Positions 34,866 to 45,235 of a stretch of 64,000 nt of DNA are shown here, piece by piece. Every line of letters starts with the position of its first letter. The first letter of the stretch is position 1. The stretch lies in assembly GCA_003415625.1 (NCBI GenBank), contig PYIU01000010.1, positions 2,168,501 through 2,232,500 on the forward strand, in the 5' to 3' direction. The notes under the pieces were generated by a model. The model was given only the letters and a program-made list of their open reading frames with translations, had not been told where the DNA came from and did no database searches. Made by a program: the position numbers and the translations under genes. The stretch is from Aquanectria penicillioides. Lineage: Eukaryota > Ascomycota > Sordariomycetes > Hypocreales > Nectriaceae.

Positions 34866-36066
34866 CTAATATGTGGACGGGAAAATGCTCAGGCGACCCC
34901 CGTCGGTCACAACTACATTGCCGTTGCAGTAGAAGCCACTTCGTCCGCAAAGATAGAGAATGGCGCCTGCCATGTCTTGCTGGTTCCCTGCACGCCCGGC
35001 AGGGACTTTGGACTTCTCTACTGGCCCAAGATGGTTCTCGTTATGCTGATCAAGGTGGCCTTTGCCTGCGGTCATTTCGGACGGGAAGACTATTGTTGCA
35101 TTAACCTATGCTCTAGCAGACCAAGAGATACCAAACCGTCGGGTCAATTTCTTGGAGTTAATTTATGCTTACTTCCAGGGGCAAGGCAGTTCTAGGAACA
35201 TTAGCTTCTTGACGATGCCAGGGGGTGCTTGTACACTCACAAACCTAATTCCGGTGGGGGCGAGAATCGTCGACATGGTTTTCATGAGGTGAAGAGTAGC
35301 CGCCTTGGCCGCTGAATATCCCATGCAAGAGCCCATGGATCGAAAGTGGGCGGAAATTCCCGTCGTTGTAATAACCTGTCCAGTTCTTGACGGCTGGCCA
35401 CCACCAGCTCGGTTAGTTCCAGCATCACCCGACGGCCTGAAACTTATCCAATACTTTTCGCTCTCGCTTAGCAAGCCGAGGAATGCTACAGTGGTGAAAT
35501 AGACGGCAGTGACATTGACCGAAAACTGGGTGGCCCAATCGCTTTCGAGCTCTGCAAGCAGCGTTTTCTGGATCAACTCCACGTTCCCGTCTTCTGGGAC
35601 GGAAAAGTTCTTGTGGTTAATCGTCATAGCTCCGGCACAATTAACTAGCACATCGAGACGGTTGAATTCGTTGTCGACTCGAAGGACAAGTCCATCAATG
35701 AAAGACCTTGAGGTTACATCTCCTGGAACAGGGACAATGCGGCCAAACTTCTGAGAACGCCACAACTGCGGTCAGGGGGGGCGCAACGCCAGGATTGGGG
35801 TAATGAGGAGACTTACGGCGGTGCTGGCGGCATTTTCTAAAACATCCCGTCGTCGTCCAACAATGTACACACGCTCTGCACCATTTGCTTCCAAGGCTTG
35901 TGCAATCATCAACCCAATGCCTAATGAATACACGAGAGTGACACATTAACCCAGAGCGACCTACACGTCGTCGGTTGAATGACTACTCACCAGTACCCCC
36001 GCCCGTTACGATTGCCACGATTCCATTGACATTGAAGATGCTGTCAGCCGTGATTTCCAAGCTCAT
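34866..36066 (-). CDS. Short-chain dehydrogenase/reductase
   Basis: Four exons (36066-35991, 35920-35817, 35750-35241, 35105-34866) give 309 residues. The cofactor motif TGGGTGIG is formed across intron 1 at about residues 21-28, and VGRRR follows. NCAGA replaces the usual NNAG(A). The catalytic pair is Tyr-Ser-Ala-Ala-Lys (GYSAAKAAT). The C-terminal FPSEMTAG, AGRAGNQQDMAGAILYLCG and VVVTDGGRL blocks are typical of 3-oxoacyl-ACP-reductase-like SDRs. Intron 3 (GTGAGT to tag, 135 bp) is longer than its neighbours. It was placed to join GIRF to VNATIVFPSEM; the usual IAPG before the PSEM block is missing, so this junction is the least certain. It probably reduces or oxidises a hydroxyl or keto group with NADP(H); the substrate is unknown. 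It diverges from the aminotransferase-like gene at 37179. Confidence 0.82.
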
Positions 36067-37178
36067 GATTGATTCTCAATCTTGATTCTGGTCTCTGGCC
36101 GAAAAGAAAAAGGCTGTGAGTATGTCTCGGAAGGAGAAAGCCAAATGTTAAACATTTTATCATACAGATAGTCATACGATGTAGGGAAATGGCAACATTC
36201 CGAAAACTTATGGCGTTGGCGCCGGTAACATTGGTCACAGGTTAGGTGCATGGCATCTTGGTGGAGTGAGATTTGGCATGGGGGGACCGTCGTGAAGGTG
36301 CGCGCCGCGAGTCACGAGCGCATATCATAAATGTGCACTTCTCTGCGGGCATCAGGCTGGGCAATTATCATGCAGCGACGACGGCCGTCAGACCACTAGA
36401 ATGCACCGGATTTCTGATTACGGCTGAAGCTGAACAAACATCAGGTTGTGGCTGGAGAGAGTCACCATGATCTGATAATTGGTTGATATGGATACCCTTG
36501 GAGATGCTTTCTTTTCTTTTTGTAAAGTGGCCGGGAGACCTGCCGGTGAACCCAGTTCTCGGCAATTTAAATATCGATGGTGGATAGGAAGGTCAATAGT
36601 AAGTTGGCCATTTCTCTATTACAGATTTTGTACCCAACGTATCCGAGAGCTATCGCTAAACGATACACATTTTCTAGCCATGGTGTATAATTGATATCCC
36701 CTCAGCTAGACTAGCAAGCATTGTGGCGGTGGCTGATCATGTTACGGTGACACAAGCAAATCTGCAAAACTAGCTTGTAGCTCGGTTCATTTCTGTCGAT
36801 TCAGCCCTGATGTCAAAAAATTGTATCAATTACTGAATTTTCAACCTGAATGGGCTGTTGTATTCGTGAACTTCCAGCCACCGTGTACATCACCTTACGC
36901 GATGTCACCTGTCGTGGCCTGACGTGCCGCATCAATGCCACCCACCGAATGCCCTCACAGCGAATGACGCTGCTGGGCTCCTCTTGGGTTTCATTGCGCA
37001 CTATGGGGACTTTTTGCACGTCGATTGAGGCTCAGCTACGATCATTTATCGTAGCACCGTCGCATACTCATTGTGCCCTTGTTTAACATATTGTTCATAA
37101 ATATCTTTTTGACGTCTCCAAAATTCTCCAATTACAGACATCTTCTCATCCGTATCACAATCTCGACGCAAACGTGAA
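36067..37178. other. Divergent promoter region (SDR and aminotransferase)
   Basis: About 1.1 kb between two divergent starts, with no gene seen. Shared regulation is possible but unproven. Confidence 0.5.
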
Positions 37179-38717
37179 ATGGACACACTTAGCATCACTG
37201 ATCCACCCAAGGATGAGCAACACTCTGCAGCGGGTGCTCTGAACCTCTCTACCATCAACCCAGGGATTCTACGTGCCGACTACGCTGTCAGAGGCGAGTT
37301 AGCCGAACTAGCGAGGCGAATACGAGCAGATTTGGCCGGTGAATCTCACAAATGGCCATTTGACCGTATTGTGTCACTCAATCTTGGGAATCCCCAAGGA
37401 TGCGGGCAGAAACCTCTTACCTTTTTCCGGCAAGTCCTTGCACTCACCCAATATCCTGCTCTACTGGATCTCGAACCAGAGAAGCTGGCACAAATATTTC
37501 CGGATGACGCCATCAGCAGGGCCCGCTCGCTTCTTCAATCGATTGGATCGATTGGGGCGTATAGCAGCAACTACGGGTTTGAGAGCGTACGAGGGTCTGT
37601 TGCCAACTACATCAGCAACAGGGATGGATTCCCGTCCGATCCTCAAAACATCTTTCTCACCTGCGGTGCATTCGAGGGCATGCTCGTCTCCATGACGCTA
37701 TTGAGTGGAAGTCACATGCGAGATGGCGAGAAAATTGGTGTTCTGCTCCCTGTTCCATTTTATCCTGTCTACCGGGCCTTGTTGATCACTCTGGGCCTAG
37801 TTCCCATTTACTATCATTTAGATGGGCAGAATGCATGGGAGGTTCCAGGAAAGTCAGAAATGGTACGCATTATCGCCGAGGCGCGTGCTCAAGGCATCAC
37901 CCCTCGATGTATGGTCATCATAAACCCAAGCAACCCGACCGGGGCTGTTTTAAGCGAGACCAATCTCAAGACGCTCGCCGAGATTGCCGCAGAAGAGAAT
38001 ATGATGCTACTAGCTGATGAGGTTTACCAGGAAAACATATTTCCAGGGCACAAGTTCATCAGTTGCAAGTCGGTCCTCCGTCAACTTCAGGCCGAGTGGG
38101 GCTCTGGTGATACACGGTATAACTCGATCCAGCTAATTTCTCTTCATTCCGTCTCCAAAGGTATGGTTGGAGAAGGAGGGCAGCGAGGAGGATATTTTGA
38201 GGCTGTTGGATTCCCTCGGGAGATTGAGGAACAGATTCAGAAACTTATCACGTACATGCTCCAGCCAGTGAATGTCGGTCAGCTTCTCGTCGATCTCATG
38301 GTCAACGCACCTAAACCGGGCCAACCCTCTTACCAGCTCTACAAACAAGAATACGATGCCGTTTACAATAGGCTGCGCGTCCAAGCCGAAGCGTTAGATG
38401 GTCTTTTTGAGAGAATGCCAGGTGTCCATTGCGCAAGGGCACAGGGTGCCATCTATCACTTCCCTGAGATCAGTCTTCCAAAGGCGGCCGTCGATGCAGC
38501 GAAGGAAGAAGGGAGGGCTCCAGACTTATGGTACTGCAAGAAGCTATTGGAGTCAACTGGCGTGTGCGTTGTTCCGGGTTCTGGGTTCGGTATGAGTGAT
38601 GGATCCACAGATGGAAAGATATGGTATCGCATCTCATTTCTTGACGATGGAGAGGGCTGGATCAGCGGAGTGGAAGAGTTTCACTATCAATTGCTCAACA
38701 ATCAGGGCGCTGAATGA
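37179..38717 (+). CDS. Alanine-aminotransferase-like PLP enzyme
   Basis: A single uninterrupted exon of 512 codons, about the usual length for fungal alanine aminotransferases. Fold-type I aminotransferase motifs are clear: LNLGNPQ, GQKPLTFFRQVLAL, GSIGAYSSNYG, NPSNPTG, LADEVYQENIF, and HSVSKGMVGE with the likely PLP Lys at 327, then RGGYFE. Alanine aminotransferases interconvert alanine and 2-oxoglutarate with pyruvate and glutamate. Some residues differ from the usual pattern: PSNPTG rather than PGNPTG, and GEGGQRGGY where the family usually has GECG. The best housekeeping ALT is expected elsewhere in the genome, so this may be a diverged paralogue with another substrate. No mitochondrial presequence is evident. 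The start follows a leader without an upstream in-frame ATG. Confidence 0.88.
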   Translation: MDTLSITDPPKDEQHSAAGALNLSTINPGILRADYAVRGELAELARRIRADLAGESHKWPFDRIVSLNLGNPQGCGQKPLTFFRQVLALTQYPALLDLEPEKLAQIFPDDAISRARSLLQSIGSIGAYSSNYGFESVRGSVANYISNRDGFPSDPQNIFLTCGAFEGMLVSMTLLSGSHMRDGEKIGVLLPVPFYPVYRALLITLGLVPIYYHLDGQNAWEVPGKSEMVRIIAEARAQGITPRCMVIINPSNPTGAVLSETNLKTLAEIAAEENMMLLADEVYQENIFPGHKFISCKSVLRQLQAEWGSGDTRYNSIQLISLHSVSKGMVGEGGQRGGYFEAVGFPREIEEQIQKLITYMLQPVNVGQLLVDLMVNAPKPGQPSYQLYKQEYDAVYNRLRVQAEALDGLFERMPGVHCARAQGAIYHFPEISLPKAAVDAAKEEGRAPDLWYCKKLLESTGVCVVPGSGFGMSDGSTDGKIWYRISFLDDGEGWISGVEEFHYQLLNNQGAE

Positions 38718-39013
38718 ATGAAACAAGAAAAGTCTTTATGAGGAGCCTAAGCTTTATAACGTTACAAGACACATTCTCTTTCACAAACGAGCCTCCTATT
38801 AAACTAGATTAGCCTAGGTATCATTTCTACCATTGATCACTAATGCGTAGCCATGATGCTTTTTCTTTTCTTGAGAACGGCGGTATATTTGACTACTTAC
38901 CTGCCTATTCATAACAACCAAGCTCGCGACTGACTCTCCTTGTATCATCCACACCATTCCTAACTTGGATTGTCGCTGATGAACAAATTCGTTTCATATC
39001 CCAGCAATGGTGT

Positions 39014-42000
39014 CTATTCCTCAATACTTCCAAGTAACATCTTCACAATGCTAGCATCATGTGCAGTCATGTCAACAATATCAGTGCTGCAGTATGTTTC
39101 AGTCAGCTACACCGTCATTCTGGTCCAGGCATACTTTGAGGCGTCGAGGACTCACCTAGCGGGTTCATATGGGACACGGCGTCGCCAATTCAGATAGATA
39201 CGATCTAATTCATCAAGTCGCTTCGCACCTGGGCCACTGTCGCCAAATCTAATAAACTGTATTGAAATACAGTTCCGTTTCATTCTTTGCTCTTTCATTG
39301 TGCTAACGATTCGATCAAAAGCACGCTCTAATTCGATGAATGCATTCTCTTGTGGCTTCCAGGACGGCTCCCAAACTCCGTCGGTGAAGATGTAGAAGCT
39401 CACATGCCGTCGACCTACCCTGGGCAGTGGAACTATGGGGTCCTCAGGGTCAAGGTTCTTGGTGATAATCCGATCTGCCAAAGTCTCAAGGCTTGTTTTC
39501 ATCATGGATATGCGGTAAGGAGGCTGACGAGCAACAATGCCAGCCAATGGCTCGTGCTTTTTGCTTTGATAACCGATAATCGGATCAGACGTGAAGAAAA
39601 GATCTATAGGACTCTCGTCGACGATATTCAACAAGAACTCCATTGCCGCAAATGTCTTTCTAACGCTGTGCCAGTGTTGCCTCATTGAAGGAGAATCGTC
39701 CACAAGGAAAATGTGGTCTCGACCCTTCAATTTCGACAGGTGATGAAAGAGGTTTGAAATGGGCGACTTCGAATGAGTAGCTTCAAGTTGTACTTTGAGC
39801 CGTATTGGGAGACGCGCTCTGCTCAAGAAATTCCCTGGGGTCAGAACTTTGTCCCAGGGGTCAGTGATAGTGATCCGTTCTGTAAGTGGTATTTTCGGGA
39901 GGGCTGTGATCCATCGGCTGATATCGTCGACAGTCATCGATGATTGATTGCAATCTTCAGAAGATGTTGGTTCTTTGGGCTCGCCTACGTCTGGCGAAAC
40001 GAATTCATTGTGGTTGTCTGACAGTTTTGTCGCACTAGATGATGTAGTGCCGCTGAAAAATCCAGAATCCACATCTGAAGGGTCGGCTGTCGCCGTTGAA
40101 GGCACAGTCGATGATCTCTGCGACCGAGTTTCCCACGGAATAGACTCGTTCGGTAATTCGGATGTATCCTCTCCGCGCTCCAAAAGTTCTTCGCCATTCA
40201 AGTAAGCCAGAGGTAGAACCTCGTCATGGAAACGTCGGTATATTTCCCTGGCACTCCCTGGTTCCTCAATCAACATTTGATTCAAAATGAACTTTCCAAC
40301 AATATTGGAAACACGATCTTGATCCTGGGCTTCTGAGATGTTTGGGCGCCAGCAAGACCATATGCTCTGTTGCTGAACTGCTGTCTGTGTTTCAATACTG
40401 GCATCGCACGGATACGAGTAGCGCACTTCAGTTCCCGAGAGCCGACAAAGGGCAGTACTCATAACACAGCCCAGGCTCCAAATATCGACATTGGATGACC
40501 TTTGAGAAGCTTTCTGCCCTTGATAGGTAGTTAGGCACCGCTGAGGCGTCGAATTTTCATGAGAGGTCCTCAAATCTGCTATTTTAAAGATCAAACCACC
40601 TGTTCTAGTGCTCGTGAATACAAGAACATTCGTCGGCTTTATGTCGCTGTGCCAACAATGAATCCGGTGTGTCGAGATGTGTGTTGGTAAGTGGTGAAGC
40701 CTTTCTAACCCCTTCAATAATCCAAAAAGGCCTTGCCAGATGTCCAGGGCACGGATTGGCTCTTTCGGGGCTGTCAATACTTGAAGAAATTGGGCTAGTG
40801 TTTCTCCCGCATCATCCTCTAAAATGATAACTCGCTTGGAGCCTTGCCGGTAGGAGCCAAAACACTTCGCTATGTGGTCTGACCCTCCCCTTTGACTCAA
40901 GGCTTCAAGAGCTGTCGTTTCGGCCTCCCAGGCGTCTTCAGTTTGGTTGTCTTCTCTTGAATTAGGGTGGACTAGTTCGTTGCCGCTTTGTGTAGGGTCT
41001 CGGTATTCTTGTTCTGGTACCATAGAACTGTATATTTTCAAAATCGCCATATTCTGCATTCATCAGTGCTGATACCTCGTCGTCTTCGTATATGTACTTA
41101 CATTGGGAATCAATTCATTGCACTCTGCGTCTAACTTGACCCTGACCAGAATTGGATTATTTGATCCGGTGCCTTGCTCCGTAAGAGGTCGTTGATTAGC
41201 GAAAGGAAGAATGGTTCTCGAATGCACATGCTTTCGAAACATGTCCTTCGTGTCAAGGTTTAATGGGGAAAACATCCACTGATTTTCTTGAAACATCTCC
41301 CAACAGCTTTGAGATCCGGGAAAGTTCGAAGGCCGCTTAATAATAGGCAATTTCCTATCGTCAAAGCCTTCGTCAACAAACCACTGCAAGTGCTCGTGCT
41401 CGTTTATATAAACAAGGATGGAATAAAGCCGCAGATATCTAGTCATCACATCGTGGACGATGGAGCTTTGTCGGTAATGGTTTCTCAGACCCAAACACGC
41501 CGACAAACGGGACTCTAACCAATATGATTCAAGTTTCTTGAGTGAGATGTAATGAACCTCATTGCCATATCCATCGACACCGCAACGTTTGTTCCCGTCC
41601 ACAAAGGTCAAAAAACTGAGTTGTCGTTGGGGGTTCGGATGGTCAGAGAGGGCAATTGAGGCCGGGAGTCCTGTCTGAAAAGAAATATCCTGGAGGATGT
41701 CGTTCATTCGAAGAATATATGATTCTCCAAGAGGTGGACAAGCGCCAAGAAGCATCCCCACTGGTTCTTGCCCTTTGCTCTGCACAACCCAAGACCCAGA
41801 CTCTCCTCTTTCCACATCGCCTACGTTGGCCACTGTGACGGGTTGTGGTTTAGAACACACTGGAATTCCAAAAATTGCATCTGATACAAGGAGTGCCTTA
41901 ATCGGTGCGTAGGGGGTAATGATTGTGACGGATTTTTCACAGTCAAAACTCTCGCTCGATTTAGCGGACAGAATTGGCCTAGGCTGGTTCTTCATAGATA

Positions 42001-43042
42001 TCCTGCTGTCAACAATGCGTATCAGGGCCCAGTCAAGTCCGGTTTGCTCGCAGGCTCCATCGTGTTGGATTTTGGAAATGAACTTTAATCGCCCAATCAA
42101 TGTTTTCCCCTCTTTCTCAGATCTAGGACAATCTGATGATTCTGTGGAGCTTCCCAGCGTTGATGATGAGGAGTTGGTAAGTGATGGTGCCCGAGTTAAG
42201 GATGGTATTTCAGCATCCAGTCCCGGCTCTTCATTTAGCCATATGCTATACTCTTGGCTAATCTCAACACCCTCTAGCAAATCCAGCTCGAAGGGATCAA
42301 TCTCAAACTGGTCTTCTGCAGGGCTTTGGTGGGGGTAGAAGGAATGGGCAACTGTTAACGCAAAACTCTTGTCCCCAACAGATAGAATCCCTCCGACCGT
42401 TGCACTGCCGAGATATGTCCCTCCTATCCATATTTCAACTTGCGTTCCACTAAGGTACGTCGGTACCCTATCGCCTAAAACATATACTCCGTATTCTATT
42501 ATCTTTGTGTCGTCAGGGCTGGAGCCTGTCTCCATTTGGATAAGATTCGAAGCGGCGGTGTAAGGCTCGAAAGGTAATCTGAAACAGCCCCAACCCAGAT
42601 AGGCGCTAAGAATGTTGCTCTCAACAATAATATCCTTCAGGCAACTACTAAACCACTGAACAGCGCAGATGATGGTGACTTTTGGAGAAGCACGAGCCTT
42701 CGATGCGCCTATTAAGAAGCTCTCGAGGAGGTAGGCCGGTTTGTGAAATTGATTTGTGTCTGCCTTCGGCCGGCGACGCTGCCAACTTTCTTCTTTTTCG
42801 TTGATAAGGTTGGCCAGAGTCTTCTCGATCTTGCTCGCGGTCACTGCAAGATGGCCAGTAGTTCTCCACAGGACAATTCTCCCGCACGCCTTGTGCTGAG
42901 TGGTATAGGCTTGGTCTCCAAAGCAGTCGGCGTAACTTGGATCAGTTTCTCTGAATTGATATAGTTGCTCCCGAATATTTTGACCGCCTGTCTTGATGGC
43001 CGCGATCGGATTAAGCAGTGCGGAACGTGGTCGAGTCGTCAT
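39014..43042 (-). CDS. Trypsin-like protease / protein kinase / vWA trimodular protein
   Basis: Three exons (43042-41102, 41053-39156, 39086-39014) give 1303 residues in continuous frame. Residues 1-200 are of unknown type. The trypsin-like domain has TVGGIL ... ALTVAHSF (His233), GLDWALIRI (Asp337) and ERGESGSWVV (Ser415). The kinase domain follows: its glycine-loop region ends exon 1 and AILK (Lys653) opens exon 2, so the 48-bp intron lies inside the N-lobe and ties the two frames together. HSDIKPTN (Asp784), IADLR (Asp807) and VDIWSLGCV follow, so catalytic residues look intact. A Ser/Thr-rich linker leads to a vWA domain with the metal-site motif VDDSPSM (1099-1103) and YIFTDGVW. The last exon ends the vWA domain (DIVDMTAHD). 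The pieces suggest a protease-triggered or ligand-sensing signalling protein, probably cytosolic, as no signal peptide is seen. Its biological role is inference. It diverges from the membrane protein at 43710. Confidence 0.85.
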
Positions 43043-43709
43043 TGTTGGTATTTCGAACAGCGAAGTCGGCGGCAGCCATGACGAGCAACATCCGGGTTGC
43101 GAGGAGAGATGCTAGAATTAAAGCTACCGCAAAGCGGATGTCAGCAAAGGAAATCCAGAACTACCTTTGCTGGTGTTGGCATGTGAGGGATTGTACAGCC
43201 CCCAGCCGCACAGCCTTCTCATTTTTCATTGGATAGTTGATCTAAGGCAACCTATCGGATATCCAAAGTTGTTCCGCCCTGGTCCGAGAGTAAAATGCCT
43301 CACAAAGTATGCCCGTACTGATTGGTTTATAAGATGGAGGGTGGCGGCATCAGTCCGTAGATGTCGGCTGTGGTAGAGGTGCAGCAGACCATCGGGAGAC
43401 AACATCAGACCCTGTGATGGAGGCGCAGCAACCTCAAGCGAGGGTGGCCTTGGCATGGCTGCACTCGGTTTCAACTGGGCATGTAGGTTCCTGTAGTCTC
43501 TTCGAGATCTCATTGGTCTTATATGGACACCACCTCATACGATGGTATGCCCCGAAGTAGCCCAAGGCGCACTAGACTAGCGATTTTGATAACAAGCCAC
43601 AATATGCTCTGGAAGCCAGAGTTGAACCTCGCTTATTTGAAGCCCGTGGGTTGTAGCAATTTACCACGCTGCCATCATCCCAAAAACACGGTTTGCTGGG
43701 GCTCTTACA
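43043..43709. other. Divergent promoter region
   Basis: 667 bp between the starts of the protease-kinase-vWA gene and the membrane-anchored protein. No gene I can support; a 95-codon minus-strand frame (43513-43226) has no recognisable feature. Confidence 0.5.
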
Positions 43710-44796
43710 ATGACATCTCAACACCCTGATCCACTTGCTGTCGAATGCTTTACTTCTGACCCGATGTCCAGTGACATGCGAGAGCGATTTGCAAAGTCGA
43801 TCTGGCCGGTGCAATCAGCCACACAGCATACCGACGAAAGTATTGGGGAATTGGACTCATACTTTGATTACCTGCAGCAGGAATGCAATCCGGCGTTGAA
43901 ACATAGGCATGCCGTCAACACTTTCAAGGATATTATCTTTTTCGTCGACATTCTGAGACAAAACCCTGCTGCAACTTTTGCCGAGATTCGAACCATTGTA
44001 TTAACGTCGAATCCTCATATGTCATTGACAGGAGTATCTTACTCAGTAGAACTTTCGGCCCGTCTATGGCTGATGTGGAATCTCCGAAATCTCATGCCTG
44101 CTGAACACCAACTACAGGCATCAGTGCCGTGGCCAGAAGACGTTAGTCTTCACTCAGTCCTTCAGCAACAGTTGGGCTACCAGAGAAGACCTATAAGCGG
44201 CAAATTCTCAAAATATCTGAATTTCCATGATATGAAGGATATTGCAGACATTCGCATTGAGTGGACAAATAATCTAGCGTCACATTTGATGATGAAGGAC
44301 TCTACTATCTATGTCTTTCATTGCGTTTCGGTGTTGAAGAGAATAAATCATTCTCCTACGGCAATGTTCGAACCTCCCCCCTATCATATTAGGACATCTC
44401 TTGGCTCACTCACTCGTCAGGTTGTTTTTGCCCCAGGGCTTCATCGAAGAAACTCTCGCCACTATCGATCTTCTGGTTCCATTAACACACCCAAGTTGCA
44501 ACAGATGGCTTGTAAGTGAAATGAACCGAGGAGCTATAGACAAAGAGATTCTACACCGTGAACCCCCAAACTTGGAGAAAGAAAGGTATGGATATTGGCA
44601 AGAGAGACTGTTTAGTATCGAACAGTCGTTTGATAAGAGAAAACCAACCAGTTTGTTTCAGTGGTGGAAGGACCGAAGAGACATGGAGCAATGGTGGGGG
44701 TTTTGGCTTGTTGTATCTGGGATTGTTCTCACAGTCCTGTTTGGGCTCATTCAATCAGTGACAGGTATTATTCAGGTTGTTAGGCCATCTAAGTGA
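43710..44796 (+). pseudogene. Tail-anchored fungal protein of unknown function, frameshifted
   Basis: The first frame (43710 to about 44410) reads a soluble region with HDMKDIADIRIEWTNNLASHL and IYVFHCVSVLKRI. These match a large ascomycete family of unknown function whose members end in a single transmembrane helix. The expected continuation (LPQGFIEETLATIDLLVP, then QWWKDRRDMEQWWGFWLVV and a hydrophobic tail) lies in the next frame, up to the stop at 44794-44796. The switch falls at a tandem CACTCACT (44407-44414), so a 4-bp duplication explains it. In the original frame translation runs on to 44519 with unrelated residues. Without the lesion the product would be about 360 residues. The duplication may be real or an error. 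It shares a divergent promoter with the protease-kinase-vWA gene. Confidence 0.7.
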
Positions 44797-45235
44797 GAGA
44801 ATAGTCTATTAATATGATATACCATCTTTTCACGATGTGCAAGAAAGAACGAATATATCCCAACGACATGACAATGCTTCTCTAAAATATTTCCGAACTG
44901 AGTGTTCTTTGATGACAAGCAGCTTCAAAAGGGCCCTCATCACAGAATTTCAACGCAAAGAATAGCATTCAATACCAGAACTTCTCAAACACATGGCTGG
45001 TAGGCAAAGTTAAGCATTTGATTCCGGATGACGAGTCTCCCACGAGTGGATCAGCCCCTCGTAAGCGACTAACCCCTTCTGTCTACGAGTGTCTGCACTC
45101 TAGATCAAAGCGTAGTTCAGACAGCTTGGTTCATACAAATTTCCAGTATCGCTAATAGAAGTTGGTGAACACGTGTCAGAGGGACTGAGGTTAAATACGC
45201 TATTGATAATCCAGCAGACATAACCAAGACGAATT
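44797..45235. other. Intergenic, no gene seen
   Basis: No coding signal that I can support. Confidence 0.5.

Noticed and set aside
39156..41102. Two separate genes: a protease protein and a kinase-vWA protein
   Set aside because: The 48-bp GTAAGT...CAG intron keeps frame and splits the kinase N-lobe between the exons, with the glycine-loop region before it and AILK after it.
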